A stretch of 64,000 nucleotides of DNA from the NCBI RefSeq assembly GCF_021129175.1, contig NZ_JAJOHV010000017.1, positions 62,001-126,000 on the forward strand, written 5' to 3'. Shown here piece by piece: positions 45,413 to 53,751 of this stretch. How positions within the stretch are numbered: position 1 is the first letter of the stretch; each line of letters starts with the position of its first letter. The DNA comes from Chromobacterium piscinae (GTDB lineage: Bacteria; Pseudomonadota; Gammaproteobacteria; Burkholderiales; Chromobacteriaceae). The notes under the pieces were generated by a model. It was not told where the DNA came from. It did not search any database and worked only from the letters and a program-made list of their open reading frames with translations. A program made the translations under genes and the position numbers.

Positions 45413-47134
45413 ATGCTGGATTTCTTCGCAAGGGGATCCAAGGGCAAGCAAGATCCCTTGGCCAACGCATCATCGGCGAAAGCCTATGCGGAAAAACTGA
45501 AACAAGAGTTCGGCGCCGGCGCGCACGACAAGGTGACCGAATTGCTGGCGGGCTTGAACTCGCCTTCTTTGGAGCTGTCCGCGGATCAGTTGGAAGCGGT
45601 ATTGGTTTTGAATGAGGAGACACAGCCGCTGCACGATACGCTATGCGTGCAATATCTGATGAATGCTCGCATGCCCAAGGTGCTGGAAGCCCAGTTGCGC
45701 GCGCAAATCCTGAATTATGGCAAGCAGTTTACCGATTTTTACCAATATGCATTGCCAGTGCAACCTGATAACCCTAATGGCGTAAAGGTGCAGGGGCATT
45801 TGCCGCTGGTTCTGGCGCGGATGTCCTATTACCTTGCTGAGTATGCAAAATGGCAATACGTAAGAAACTATCAGCCAGATGAAGTATTCTGGCTGAATGT
45901 AAATCAGCTCTACCGTTTTGCTGAACAGCGCGGCTGGGATAGCCGGCCGGTATTCCTGTTTGGTGAGAAAAACGCCGCAACCACGGCGCAGGATCAGTAT
46001 CTGGCGCTGCATATGATGTCGGTGCTAAGCAATGGCAATCTAAATGCCAAGCAGATGAATTTCTCTTATGAGCTGCTTGCCTTGCTCAGCAACCGGATGA
46101 CCATCAGTCAATCGTATTTCGCCGATGCCAGTTTTTGCGTATCCCTGGCCGACCCCAAGCCTGCCGCGCGGGTGAAGGGGGAGGGCGGAGAATGGATGCG
46201 TTACTGGAATACGGCGGAGCTGGTGGAAATCCTGCATGGCTGGACGATCATGATGGAGGCGGGGCGCATTCCCCCCGAGTTGAAACGTTTGATCGAACCG
46301 GGCATTGACGCTTCTTTGCTGCGCGCTTTGACCCGGGAATGGTCGGCCAAGCCGGTGCTATTCGAGCGAGCGGAGCGGGTAGCGGTCAGCGACCGGCAGG
46401 TGGAGGTCGCGCATCGCCTGCATCTGCTGCACAAGCTGATCCGCAGGCCGGACGAAGAGCAGATGCAGAGTCAGCGGGGCGTGGATAAGGACAGCTACGA
46501 GGACGCCGCCAATATCCGCATCTATGGCTTCGTCACCAGCCGCAAACGGGATAAGACGCTGTCGCCGTCACCCGCGACCAGTTCGTTGTCGTTGTCCGGA
46601 GAAACCGCGGAGGCGGCCCTGCCTCAGGAGTTTCAGCGTTGGTCATTGGAGAACGTCAGCCAGACGGGTTTGGGCGTGTCGCTGGATGTGATGGGAAACG
46701 AGTGGGTCAACCTGGGCAGCCTGATCGGCTTTCGCGAGCCGGAGCAGGAGTCCTGGAGCCTGGGCATCATCCGCCGGGTCAAGCGCACTGGCCGGGAGCG
46801 TATCTACCTGGGGGTGGAAACGCTCAGCACGCGGCCGCTGGCGGCGTCGCTGCGGCCAACCGATACCCGTTTGATCGACCCCACGCTGCCGCCGGACCAG
46901 GTCTGGCTGGCTGGCCACATCAGTCTGTTCATGCCATACCGGCGCGGCGGCAAGGTGATCAACGCATTGATCCTGCCCTTGTCGCTATACATGCTGGGCA
47001 AGCAGTTTTACATGACTGCGCGGGGCAAGCATTTTCAGATCGCGCTGGGCAAGGTGCTGGAAAAGGGCAGCGATTGGTGCATGGCCGAGGTGGAGCTGGT
47101 GAAAACGCTGGACAAGCTTCCCGTGGCGATGTGA
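45413..47134 (+). CDS. Uncharacterised protein with possible PilZ-like C-terminal region
   Basis: A 573-residue cytoplasmic protein I do not recognise as a named family. The first 350 residues are mostly helical and hydrophilic, with no membrane segment or signal peptide. The region 410-490 contains WSLENVSQTGLGVSL followed by a short strand-rich stretch (LIGFREPEQESWSLGIIRRV), which recalls the (D/N)xSxxG core of PilZ c-di-GMP-binding domains, though the upstream RxxxR is not clear. Two GGDEF-EAL proteins in the window make a c-di-GMP link plausible but unproven. Confidence 0.7.
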   Translation: MLDFFARGSKGKQDPLANASSAKAYAEKLKQEFGAGAHDKVTELLAGLNSPSLELSADQLEAVLVLNEETQPLHDTLCVQYLMNARMPKVLEAQLRAQILNYGKQFTDFYQYALPVQPDNPNGVKVQGHLPLVLARMSYYLAEYAKWQYVRNYQPDEVFWLNVNQLYRFAEQRGWDSRPVFLFGEKNAATTAQDQYLALHMMSVLSNGNLNAKQMNFSYELLALLSNRMTISQSYFADASFCVSLADPKPAARVKGEGGEWMRYWNTAELVEILHGWTIMMEAGRIPPELKRLIEPGIDASLLRALTREWSAKPVLFERAERVAVSDRQVEVAHRLHLLHKLIRRPDEEQMQSQRGVDKDSYEDAANIRIYGFVTSRKRDKTLSPSPATSSLSLSGETAEAALPQEFQRWSLENVSQTGLGVSLDVMGNEWVNLGSLIGFREPEQESWSLGIIRRVKRTGRERIYLGVETLSTRPLAASLRPTDTRLIDPTLPPDQVWLAGHISLFMPYRRGGKVINALILPLSLYMLGKQFYMTARGKHFQIALGKVLEKGSDWCMAEVELVKTLDKLPVAM

Positions 47135-47149
47135 GCGGAGCAATGCATG

Positions 47150-47177
47150 AAAAAAGCCGGCAATCGCCGGCTTTTTT
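47150..47177. terminator. Bidirectional terminator
   Basis: GCCGGC (47156-47161) and GCCGGC (47166-47171) flanked by an A run and a T run, between two converging genes. Confidence 0.8.
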
Positions 47178-47192
47178 CATGCGGAAAGTGGC

Positions 47193-48329
47193 TTACTCGC
47201 CGTGGGCAAGGTCATTGAGCACCGCGTAGATCGGGCTGAGCGCGGACTCACCCAGACGCAGGCTGCGTTGGCCGTTCCAGCCGAAATCATCGTCGGGCAG
47301 GTTGTGGTTGTCCTTGAACGGCATTTCCAGCGTGAAGGCGAGGCAGCCGAATTGCTCGCAAACCCAGTTGGTTGCGATGCTCATGTTGGCTTTACCGGCC
47401 TCGTTGCGCGGGTAGCCGTGCTCGGTCTGGAAATCGGGGCTGGCCAGCAGGAAATGGTGTCGGAAGCTGTCGGCGAGCTTTTCCAGTTTGGCATTCCACG
47501 ACGGCACGCCTTCGGTGCCGGCCAGGAATACATAAGGAATGTTTTCATCGCCGTGGATGTCTAGGAACAGATCCACGCCGGTTTCCAGCATTTTCTGGCG
47601 CACCACCAGCACTTCCGGGCTGGTTTCCGCGCTGGGGTTCGCCCACTCGCGGTTCAAGTTGGCGCCGGCGGCGTTGGTGCGCAGATTGCCCAGCACCGAG
47701 CCGTCCGGATTCATGTTCGGCACCACGTAGAAGGTGGCGCGGTCCAGCAGCGCGCGGCTGGTGGGGTCTTGCGGATCGAGCAGGCGGTTGAGGAAACCCT
47801 CGACAAACCATTCCGCCATGGTTTCGCCCGGATGCTGGCGCGCGGTGATCCAGATCTTCAGGTCCGACTCCACCTCGTGGCCGATGGTCAGCAGGTTCAT
47901 GTCGCGGTCCTGCACGGTGGAGCCTAGGTCGGATACCTGGCACAGGCCGGAGCCTTGGGCCTGGCCGATCAGGTTCAGGTGCTGGTCGTAGGTGTAGGGC
48001 TCGAAGTAGGCGTAGTAGATGCTGCCCGACAGCGGCACGTGTTCGATCACCATCACGCCGTCTTCGTAGTGGGTGGGCACGCGGAACCAGTTGACGCGGT
48101 CGTAGGAGGCCATCGCCTGGTAGTCCACCCAGCCCTGCGGGTAAGCGCATTCGGCGGCGTTGAGGAAGCGGAAGGTGCAGTGTTGATAGGCAGCACCTTG
48201 CACGCGGAAGTAGAACCACTGAGCGAAGTCGGCCGCGTTGTCGCGGCGGATGCGCAGTTGGATGTCTTCAAGGCTGTCGGCGGAGACGATCTCGATGCTG
48301 CCGGCGTCGAAGTTGCTGCTGATTTTCAT
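47193..48329 (-). CDS. M14-family zinc carboxypeptidase (cytosolic carboxypeptidase type)
   Basis: A 378-residue protein with an N-terminal beta-sandwich (about 1-120) and a carboxypeptidase domain. ARQHPGETMAEW holds the first zinc ligands (HxxE), LFLDIHGDENIPYVF the third His, and FTLEMPFKDN the catalytic Glu. This layout matches the cytosolic carboxypeptidases (M14D/CCP group), which trim amino acids from protein C-termini. The bacterial substrate is unknown. I start at the ATG at 48329 (MKISSNF); the frame is open to 48356. Confidence 0.85.
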   Translation of the reverse strand: MKISSNFDAGSIEIVSADSLEDIQLRIRRDNAADFAQWFYFRVQGAAYQHCTFRFLNAAECAYPQGWVDYQAMASYDRVNWFRVPTHYEDGVMVIEHVPLSGSIYYAYFEPYTYDQHLNLIGQAQGSGLCQVSDLGSTVQDRDMNLLTIGHEVESDLKIWITARQHPGETMAEWFVEGFLNRLLDPQDPTSRALLDRATFYVVPNMNPDGSVLGNLRTNAAGANLNREWANPSAETSPEVLVVRQKMLETGVDLFLDIHGDENIPYVFLAGTEGVPSWNAKLEKLADSFRHHFLLASPDFQTEHGYPRNEAGKANMSIATNWVCEQFGCLAFTLEMPFKDNHNLPDDDFGWNGQRSLRLGESALSPIYAVLNDLAHGE

Positions 48330-48410
48330 GCGGGGGAACCTGTCGTGCTTGCTCAATCTGGTAAAACGGGATTGTACCGCCGCAGCGTGGGGCGCGCACC
48401 CGTTAATGCG

Positions 48411-48435
48411 AAAACCCCGCCGTGAGGGCGGGGTT
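48411..48435 (-). terminator. Intrinsic terminator of the phasin gene
   Basis: CCCCGCC (48415-48421) pairs with GGCGGGG (48427-48433), with TTTT following on the minus strand. Confidence 0.75.
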
Positions 48436-48462
48436 GCGGCGAAGGGCGCTGCCCCTCGGGCC

Positions 48463-49017
48463 TCAGACGGTGGCGCCGCGCTTGGAGGAGTTCTTCACCG
48501 CGTCGGCGGTGGCGCTGGTGGCGGCCTTGACGCTGCTGTCGGTGAACTCGGCCACTTGTTGGGCGGCCTTGCTGAAGGTGTTGACCGCGGCGGCGGCGGC
48601 GGCTACCGAGGTTTTCACCGCGTTCAGCGTGGCGTCGGAGCCGGCGGGCGCGTTCTTGGCCACGGATTCGATCGAGCTGATCAGCGATTTGTTGAACAGG
48701 CCTACGCTCTCCTCAACCAGCTTGCTCAGCTCGCTTTGCGTGCCGGAGACCACTTCGTACAGATCGCGAGAATGGTTGACGAGCTTGTCGATGGACTGGG
48801 TGGCCAGCTTGTTCAGGTGGTTGATCGCTTCCTGGGAGTCCTTGAATTCGGTCAGTTGTCTGGCGGCCTTGGTATGGTCTTCCAGCGACTGCTTGGACGC
48901 TTCCAGTTGCAATTTGACCAGGCGCTCAGTGCTGTCCAGCGCGATCTGGGCGAAGCGCAGGGTGGACTCGAGGCCGGTCAGGGAGAGCTTGTTCAGCTGT
49001 TCGTTGTTGTAGGACAT
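48463..49017 (-). CDS. phaP: Phasin (PHA granule-associated protein)
   Basis: A 184-residue, helical, Ala-rich protein (FAQIALDSTERLVKLQLEAS; alanine-rich stretch near 140-150). It has the phasin-2 pattern: an amphipathic helix that coats polyhydroxyalkanoate granules and controls their size. It is divergent from phaR, the regulator that represses phasin genes until granules titrate it. A 17-bp palindrome in between is the likely operator. Confidence 0.88.
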   Translation of the reverse strand: MSYNNEQLNKLSLTGLESTLRFAQIALDSTERLVKLQLEASKQSLEDHTKAARQLTEFKDSQEAINHLNKLATQSIDKLVNHSRDLYEVVSGTQSELSKLVEESVGLFNKSLISSIESVAKNAPAGSDATLNAVKTSVAAAAAAVNTFSKAAQQVAEFTDSSVKAATSATADAVKNSSKRGATV

Positions 49018-49074
49018 GGTGTAAAACCTCCATTGCGTGGAAAATGGGGTCCGACTGTGTTCCGTTGAAGTGGT

Positions 49075-49091
49075 ATTGTGCGCCGCACAAT
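49075..49091. promoter_or_regulatory. Candidate PhaR operator (17-bp palindrome)
   Basis: ATTGTGCGCCGCACAAT is a perfect palindrome around a central C, in the divergent phaP-phaR intergenic region. A half-site GCGCACAA occurs again at 49170-49177, near phaR. Assignment to PhaR is inferred from position. Confidence 0.55.
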
Positions 49092-49205
49092 GACGCGTAA
49101 ATGTAGCACAAGGGGCAAAGGGGTGGTAGAAGATTTGCTCTAGTTTGTTGTATTTATGTTAGATTGCCAGCGCACAACACCACGAAGATAAACCAGGAGC
49201 GATAA

Positions 49206-49766
49206 ATGAGTGTTGAGAAACGGGTCATCAAGAAGTACCCGAACCGCCGTCTGTACGATACCGCCACCAGTTCCTACATCACTTTGGGTGATGTCAAACA
49301 GTTGGTTCTGGACAATGTCGACATCCAGGTGGTGGATGCCAAGACTCAAGAAGACATCACCCGCAGCGTGTTGCTGCAGATCATTCTGGAAGAGGAAAAC
49401 GGCGGCATGCCGATGTTCAGCTATGAGGTGCTGACTCAGTTCATCCGCTACTACGGCCAGGCGATGCAGGGCATGATGGGGCCTTTCCTGGAGAAGAATC
49501 TCCAGCTTTTTTCGCAGCTGCAGCAAAAAATGCAGGAGCAGACCCGCGCGATGTATGGCGACAACGCGATGCTGAACACCACGATGTGGGGCGAGTTCAT
49601 GAAGCTGCAGGGGCCGGCAATCCAGAACATGATGGCCAACTACATGGAGCAGAGCACCGGCATGTTCCTGGAGATGCAAAACCGCATGCAGGAGCAGACC
49701 AAACAGCTGTTCGGCGGATTCGGTTTCCCGGGCTATCCGGGTTCGGAGGACAAGGACAAATCCTGA
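49206..49766 (+). CDS. phaR: Polyhydroxyalkanoate synthesis repressor PhaR
   Basis: A 186-residue protein. The N-terminal DNA-binding domain begins RVIKKYPNRRLYDTATSSYI, the PhaR signature, followed by DVKQLVLDNVDIQVVDAKTQ. The C-terminal half is Met/Gln-rich and helical, likely for PHA binding and oligomerisation. PhaR represses phasin genes when no PHA surface is available. CAGGAGC supports the ATG at 49206. Confidence 0.95.
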   Translation: MSVEKRVIKKYPNRRLYDTATSSYITLGDVKQLVLDNVDIQVVDAKTQEDITRSVLLQIILEEENGGMPMFSYEVLTQFIRYYGQAMQGMMGPFLEKNLQLFSQLQQKMQEQTRAMYGDNAMLNTTMWGEFMKLQGPAIQNMMANYMEQSTGMFLEMQNRMQEQTKQLFGGFGFPGYPGSEDKDKS

Positions 49767-49790
49767 GCGGCGAAAGCGGCAGGGATCATG

Positions 49791-49827
49791 AAGGGCCGGG
49801 GACGGAAACGCTCCGGCCTTGTTTTTT
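49791..49827 (+). terminator. Terminator of phaR
   Basis: AAGGGCCGG (49791-49799) pairs, with one bulge, with TCCGGCCTT (49812-49820), followed by a T run. Confidence 0.6.
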
Positions 49828-49858
49828 GCTTGTGTTTTGACGGCCGGGGAAAGCGAAC

Positions 49859-51151
49859 ATGACGGTTGAAGACGAGCGCCTGCGGCGAGCGCAGCGGCTG
49901 CACTTGTCCGGCGACGCGGAGGCGGCGGAATCAGCCTACCGCGATCTGCTGGACGATGAGGCTCAGGGCGCCGCCGCCAGGCATTGGCTGGGCTTCCTGC
50001 TGATGCAGCGGGACCGCGCGGATGACGCGCTGCCCTTGCTGGAGCGGGCGGTGGCGGCGGATGGCGGCCATGCCGAGTGGCATTTCAATCTGGGGCTGGC
50101 CCGCGCGCGGATGGGGCTGGACCAGGAGGCGGTGAGCGCGCTGAGCGAGGCCGCCCGGCTCGACCCGGCCCGCTATTTTTACTGGACCAATCTGGGCGCG
50201 CAGCTGTTGCGGGCCGGCCGGGACGCCGAGGCCGAGCAAGCGTTGTGCCATGCGGTGTCGCTGAACCAGCATTGCCCGGACGCCTTCCATCTGCTGACCG
50301 GCATGCTGCTGCGGCTGGGACGCCACGGCGAGGCCCGGCGCTGCAACGCCTTGGGCGTGCTGGCCGAGCCGCCCGGGGCGATGGCGCCGATCGCGGTGGG
50401 GCAGGCATTGTGCGAACTGGGGCGGCATGAGGAGGCGAGGGCGCTGGCTCAGGACTGGCTGCGGGAGCGGGGCGACAGCCCGGTGGCCCGGCACATGCTG
50501 GCGGCGTTCGGCGGGGGAGAAGCACCGGATTCCTGCGACGCTGAATACGTCGGCAGCGCCTTCGACGCCGCGGCGGCCAGCTTCGATCAGGATCTGGCGC
50601 GCTTGCGTTATCAGGGTCCGCAATGGACGGCGGCTTGCCTGTCCCGGCTGGGCATCGCGGCGCATTCGCTGCCCGCGCTGGACCTGGGATGCGGCACCGG
50701 GCTGGTCGGCGAGGCTGCGCGGCCTTACGCCAGCCGGCTCGATGGCGTGGATCTGAGCGTCGGCATGCTGGAGCGGGCCAGGGCCAAGGGAATATACGAC
50801 AGCCTGGATGAGCGGGAGCTGCGTGACTTTCTCCGGACAGGGGGTGGGACTTACCAGCTGATCGTCTGCATGGACACGCTGCCTTATCTGGGTGATCTGG
50901 ACCAGCTGTTCATGCTGTTGGCCGCGCGTGCGGCGCCGGGCGGCCTGCTGCTGTTCTGCACCGAAAGCCTGGACGACGGCGAGGCCGGCGATTTCCGGCT
51001 GCATCACAGCGGCCGCTACCGCCACCATGTCCGTTATCTGGACCGTTTGCTGCAAGAAGGTTGGGAGGTGCTGGAAAGAACGCGGATGCCGGTCAGGGAC
51101 GAGTCCGGCTGCCCGGTGTGGGGCGACTTCGTCTGCGCGCGAAAACGCTAG
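49859..51151 (+). CDS. TPR-repeat protein fused to a SAM-dependent methyltransferase
   Basis: A 430-residue protein. Residues 1-215 form about five TPR-like helical repeats (AEWHFNLGLARARMGLDQEA; YFYWTNLGAQLLRAGRDAEA). Residues 230-430 are a class I methyltransferase with ALDLGCGTGLVGEAARPYA as the SAM motif and DGVDLSVGMLERARAKGIYD following. This resembles TPR methyltransferases that act on small molecules or lipids. Partner and substrate are unknown. The gene follows phaR by 92 bp, with a terminator in between. Confidence 0.8.
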   Translation: MTVEDERLRRAQRLHLSGDAEAAESAYRDLLDDEAQGAAARHWLGFLLMQRDRADDALPLLERAVAADGGHAEWHFNLGLARARMGLDQEAVSALSEAARLDPARYFYWTNLGAQLLRAGRDAEAEQALCHAVSLNQHCPDAFHLLTGMLLRLGRHGEARRCNALGVLAEPPGAMAPIAVGQALCELGRHEEARALAQDWLRERGDSPVARHMLAAFGGGEAPDSCDAEYVGSAFDAAAASFDQDLARLRYQGPQWTAACLSRLGIAAHSLPALDLGCGTGLVGEAARPYASRLDGVDLSVGMLERARAKGIYDSLDERELRDFLRTGGGTYQLIVCMDTLPYLGDLDQLFMLLAARAAPGGLLLFCTESLDDGEAGDFRLHHSGRYRHHVRYLDRLLQEGWEVLERTRMPVRDESGCPVWGDFVCARKR

Positions 51152-51318
51152 GCGTTACGAGTGATTCGAAACAAACTACCATGGTATTTAAATGGTATTT
51201 GTAATTAATTCATATTGATCAATTGCTCTATTTTGGATATTCATAAAGTCATCGCCATGCGTAGACGAGTGGCATCGTTTGCGCGTGTTTTTCGTCAATC
51301 TCATGAAGGATGACCGCG

Positions 51319-52404
51319 ATGCGCGCCAAAAACACGCTTTCCCTGCTGTTGCTGCTTTCGCTTTCCCCTTTGGCACACGCCCTGGGCAAGACCCCGGGCA
51401 CTTATACCAACTACCGCTTCCCCGCCACCGCGTCGGCTGGCATGGATGCCGTTGATTTCACCATCAAGGTGGACCGCGATCCAGGCTATTCCGCCAATGT
51501 GTACTGGGCCAACCAGTTCGATCTGGTCGGCACGTCCGGCGCTTATACCGGCATGCAGAGCAATGGCGGCGGCAAGCGCACCTTCCTGTTTTCCGCCTGG
51601 GACACCACCGACGCCAAAGCAGGCAGCGTCGGCAGTTACTGCACCACGTTCTCCGGCGAAGGCACCGGCCGCAGCTGCCGCATCCACGTGGACTGGACGC
51701 AGGGGCACAGCTATCGCTTCCACGTCGCTTACGAGGCTGGCGGCTGGCTGGGGGTGACCGTCACCGATCAGACCAGCGGCGCGTCGTTCAAGCTGGGCAG
51801 CATCAAGACCGCGGCGAGCAAGATCTCGCCGCACAATATGGTCAACTGGGCCGAATACTTCGAGTGGAACAGCAACCGCGCCACTTGCCTGGGCCAGCCC
51901 TATAGCAAGGCGACATTCGGCGTGCCGTCCGGCTTCGTCGCCGGCAGACTGGTGCCGGCCAGCATCAGCGGCACCTCGGTCAGCGACGCCTGCCCGGTTT
52001 TTTCCAAGGTCACGGCCTACAGCCAGAGCAGCGCGCAGGAAAACGGCATCGGCAACAGCACCCGAGGGCCGATCGCTAATGGCAGCCAGTGCCTGGATGC
52101 CAGCGGCGGCGCGAGCGAGGGCGCGGCGGCTATTACTTATGGTTGCCACGGCGGCGGCAACCAGGCCTGGGTGCATGCGAAGGATGGCTCGCTGCAGCTG
52201 AAGGACAATTACTGCCTGGAAGAGCATGGCAGCGGCGTCGACATTCGCAGCTGCAGCGGGACATCCGCCTGGACGCGCAGCGGCAGCGCGATACGCAGCG
52301 CCAAGAGCGGCTTGTGCCTGAGCGCCAATCGTTCCGGGCAGCCGGTCAGCCTGCTGCAGTGCGGCGGCACGGCCAATCAGAGCTGGAGCTTGCCGACGCG
52401 CTGA
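51319..52404 (+). CDS. Secreted protein with ricin-type lectin domain
   Basis: A 361-residue exported protein with a signal peptide (about 1-22, ending AHA-LG). The middle (about 25-220) resembles DUF3472/DUF5077-type domains (FLFSAWDTTDAKAGS; RIHVDWTQGHSYRFHVAYEA). The last 115 residues are a ricin B-like carbohydrate-binding domain (CLDASGGASEGAAAITYGCH; LLQCGGTANQSWSL). It would bind glycans outside the cell. AAGGATG before 51319 sets the start. The upstream 167 bp (51152-51318) is strikingly AT-rich and holds no gene. Confidence 0.75.
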   Translation: MRAKNTLSLLLLLSLSPLAHALGKTPGTYTNYRFPATASAGMDAVDFTIKVDRDPGYSANVYWANQFDLVGTSGAYTGMQSNGGGKRTFLFSAWDTTDAKAGSVGSYCTTFSGEGTGRSCRIHVDWTQGHSYRFHVAYEAGGWLGVTVTDQTSGASFKLGSIKTAASKISPHNMVNWAEYFEWNSNRATCLGQPYSKATFGVPSGFVAGRLVPASISGTSVSDACPVFSKVTAYSQSSAQENGIGNSTRGPIANGSQCLDASGGASEGAAAITYGCHGGGNQAWVHAKDGSLQLKDNYCLEEHGSGVDIRSCSGTSAWTRSGSAIRSAKSGLCLSANRSGQPVSLLQCGGTANQSWSLPTR

Positions 52405-52418
52405 CGGACGCGACGCCG

Positions 52419-52450
52419 ATCCGGCCGAGTCTGGCCGGATTCTCTTCTTT
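52419..52450 (+). terminator. Intrinsic terminator of the lectin-like gene
   Basis: ATCCGGCC (52419-52426) pairs with GGCCGGAT (52433-52440), followed by TCTCTTCTTT. Confidence 0.65.
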
Positions 52451-52793
52451 GGGGCGGGGGATGGCCGCGGCGGCATGTTTGACACCCCTCTGTTTCTTCA
52501 GATAAGTTTTGCCCTTCGGCAATCCACCCACCCATAGGCGAACCATGACTGCCCTTTACGCCTCGGATCAGAGAGTGACCCGAGCGCGCTCCGCGCAATC
52601 GCTAGCGATGAAGCATTGTTCGGAGCCTGATACGGAAGCTTGAGCTTCCACTCATTCATCGCCACGCAGATTGAGCGCTTCCCGCCAGGGGAGGCGGCAT
52701 GGCGCGTGGCGATCGATATCAACAGGGCCGCGGATGATGATTCATCCGCGGCCCTGATCGTTTCCGCCGTCCTCTCAACGATGGCGTTCTTCC
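52451..52793. other. Gene-free stretch rich in hairpins (possible RNA or remnant)
   Basis: No frame here looks coding. Visible structures are GGAAGCT/AGCTTCC (52634-52640, 52643-52649) and a perfect 15-bp stem at 52723-52737 with 52742-52756 around TGAT. The last lies just before a strong terminator. A structured RNA or an old element remnant are both possible. Confidence 0.35.
52723..52756. repeat. Perfect 15-bp inverted repeat
   Basis: Arms CAGGGCCGCGGATGA (52723-52737) and TCATCCGCGGCCCTG (52742-52756), loop TGAT, no T run on either side. Confidence 0.8.
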
Positions 52794-52826
52794 AAGCGAG
52801 CCGGGTCAAACCGGCTCGCTTTTTTC
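52794..52826 (+). terminator. Strong intrinsic terminator with no gene upstream
   Basis: AAGCGAGCCGG (52794-52804) pairs with CCGGCTCGCTT (52811-52821), followed by Ts. It closes the gene-free stretch, which suggests something in it is transcribed on the plus strand. Confidence 0.85.
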
Positions 52827-52880
52827 ATTTCCGCGTGAATTCGCAACTAACTTGAATTGTGTTTCAGAAAGGATGATTCC

Positions 52881-53609
52881 ATGTCCCAGAACATTTACGA
52901 CGACCAAGAATTTTTCGATGGCTACGCGCAGCTGCCGCGCTCCCGCTGCGGCCTGGACGGCGCGCCCGAGTGGCCGGCGCTGCGCGCCATGCTGCCCGAT
53001 CTGCGCGGCAAGAGCGTGGCCGATCTTGGCTGCGGCTATGGATGGTTCTGCCGCTACGCCAGCGAGGCGGGGGCCAGCGAAGTGCTGGGCATCGAGCTGT
53101 CGGAGAAGATGCTGGCGCGCGCTCGCGAGCTGACCCGCGGCGGCAACATCCATTACCAGCAAGGCGACCTCGAACGGCTGGTCCTGCCCGAACAAGGGCT
53201 GGATCTGGTTTACAGCTCGCTGACCCTGCACTATCTGCCCGACCTCGATCCGTTGTTCGCCGCTGCCCATCGCGCCTTGAGGCCAGGCGGCTGGCTGGTG
53301 TTTTCGATGGAGCATCCCATCCATACCTGCCCGAGCGTTCAGCAGTGGGTAAATGACAGAGAAGGCCGCCGCTCCTGGGCGGTCAACGGCTACCAGGCGG
53401 AGGGGCGGCGCGTCAGCAACTGGCTGGCCGACGGCGTGGTCAAGTACCACCGCACGCTGGGCGCCACGCTCAACGCCCTGATGGCTGCCGGCTTCGCGTT
53501 GCGGCATGTGAACGAATGGGGGCCGAGCGCCGAGCAGATCGCCATCGAGCCGGCGTTGGCGGAGGAGGCCGAGCGCCCGATGCTGGTGCTGATAGCCGCG
53601 CAAAAGTAA
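52881..53609 (+). CDS. Class I SAM-dependent methyltransferase
   Basis: A 242-residue protein starting MSQNIYDDQEFFDGYAQLPR, a front seen in a family of small-molecule methyltransferases. The SAM motif is VADLGCGYGWFCRYA (near 51-65), then VLGIELSEKMLARA, LVYSSLTLHYLPDL and ALRPGGWLVFSMEH. AAAGGATG lies upstream of the ATG at 52881. The substrate is unknown. Confidence 0.82.
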   Translation: MSQNIYDDQEFFDGYAQLPRSRCGLDGAPEWPALRAMLPDLRGKSVADLGCGYGWFCRYASEAGASEVLGIELSEKMLARARELTRGGNIHYQQGDLERLVLPEQGLDLVYSSLTLHYLPDLDPLFAAAHRALRPGGWLVFSMEHPIHTCPSVQQWVNDREGRRSWAVNGYQAEGRRVSNWLADGVVKYHRTLGATLNALMAAGFALRHVNEWGPSAEQIAIEPALAEEAERPMLVLIAAQK

Positions 53610-53751
53610 GCGCAGGGGAGGCGTCGCGGTCCGCCGCGCCTCTTTATCTACTCGTTTTTGCGCGGGCAAGCCGACGCGTTAAACCATGTGAGTATCGCGA
53701 GACAAACCGTTGTATAATCGCGCGATTTTGTTTCCGCCCAAGACGTTGAAC

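Noticed and set aside
52498..52809. Minus-strand frame of 103 codons in the gene-free stretch
   Set aside because: Runs through the 15-bp stem, matches no family I know and shows no GC-rich third-position bias; kept only as part of the structured region.
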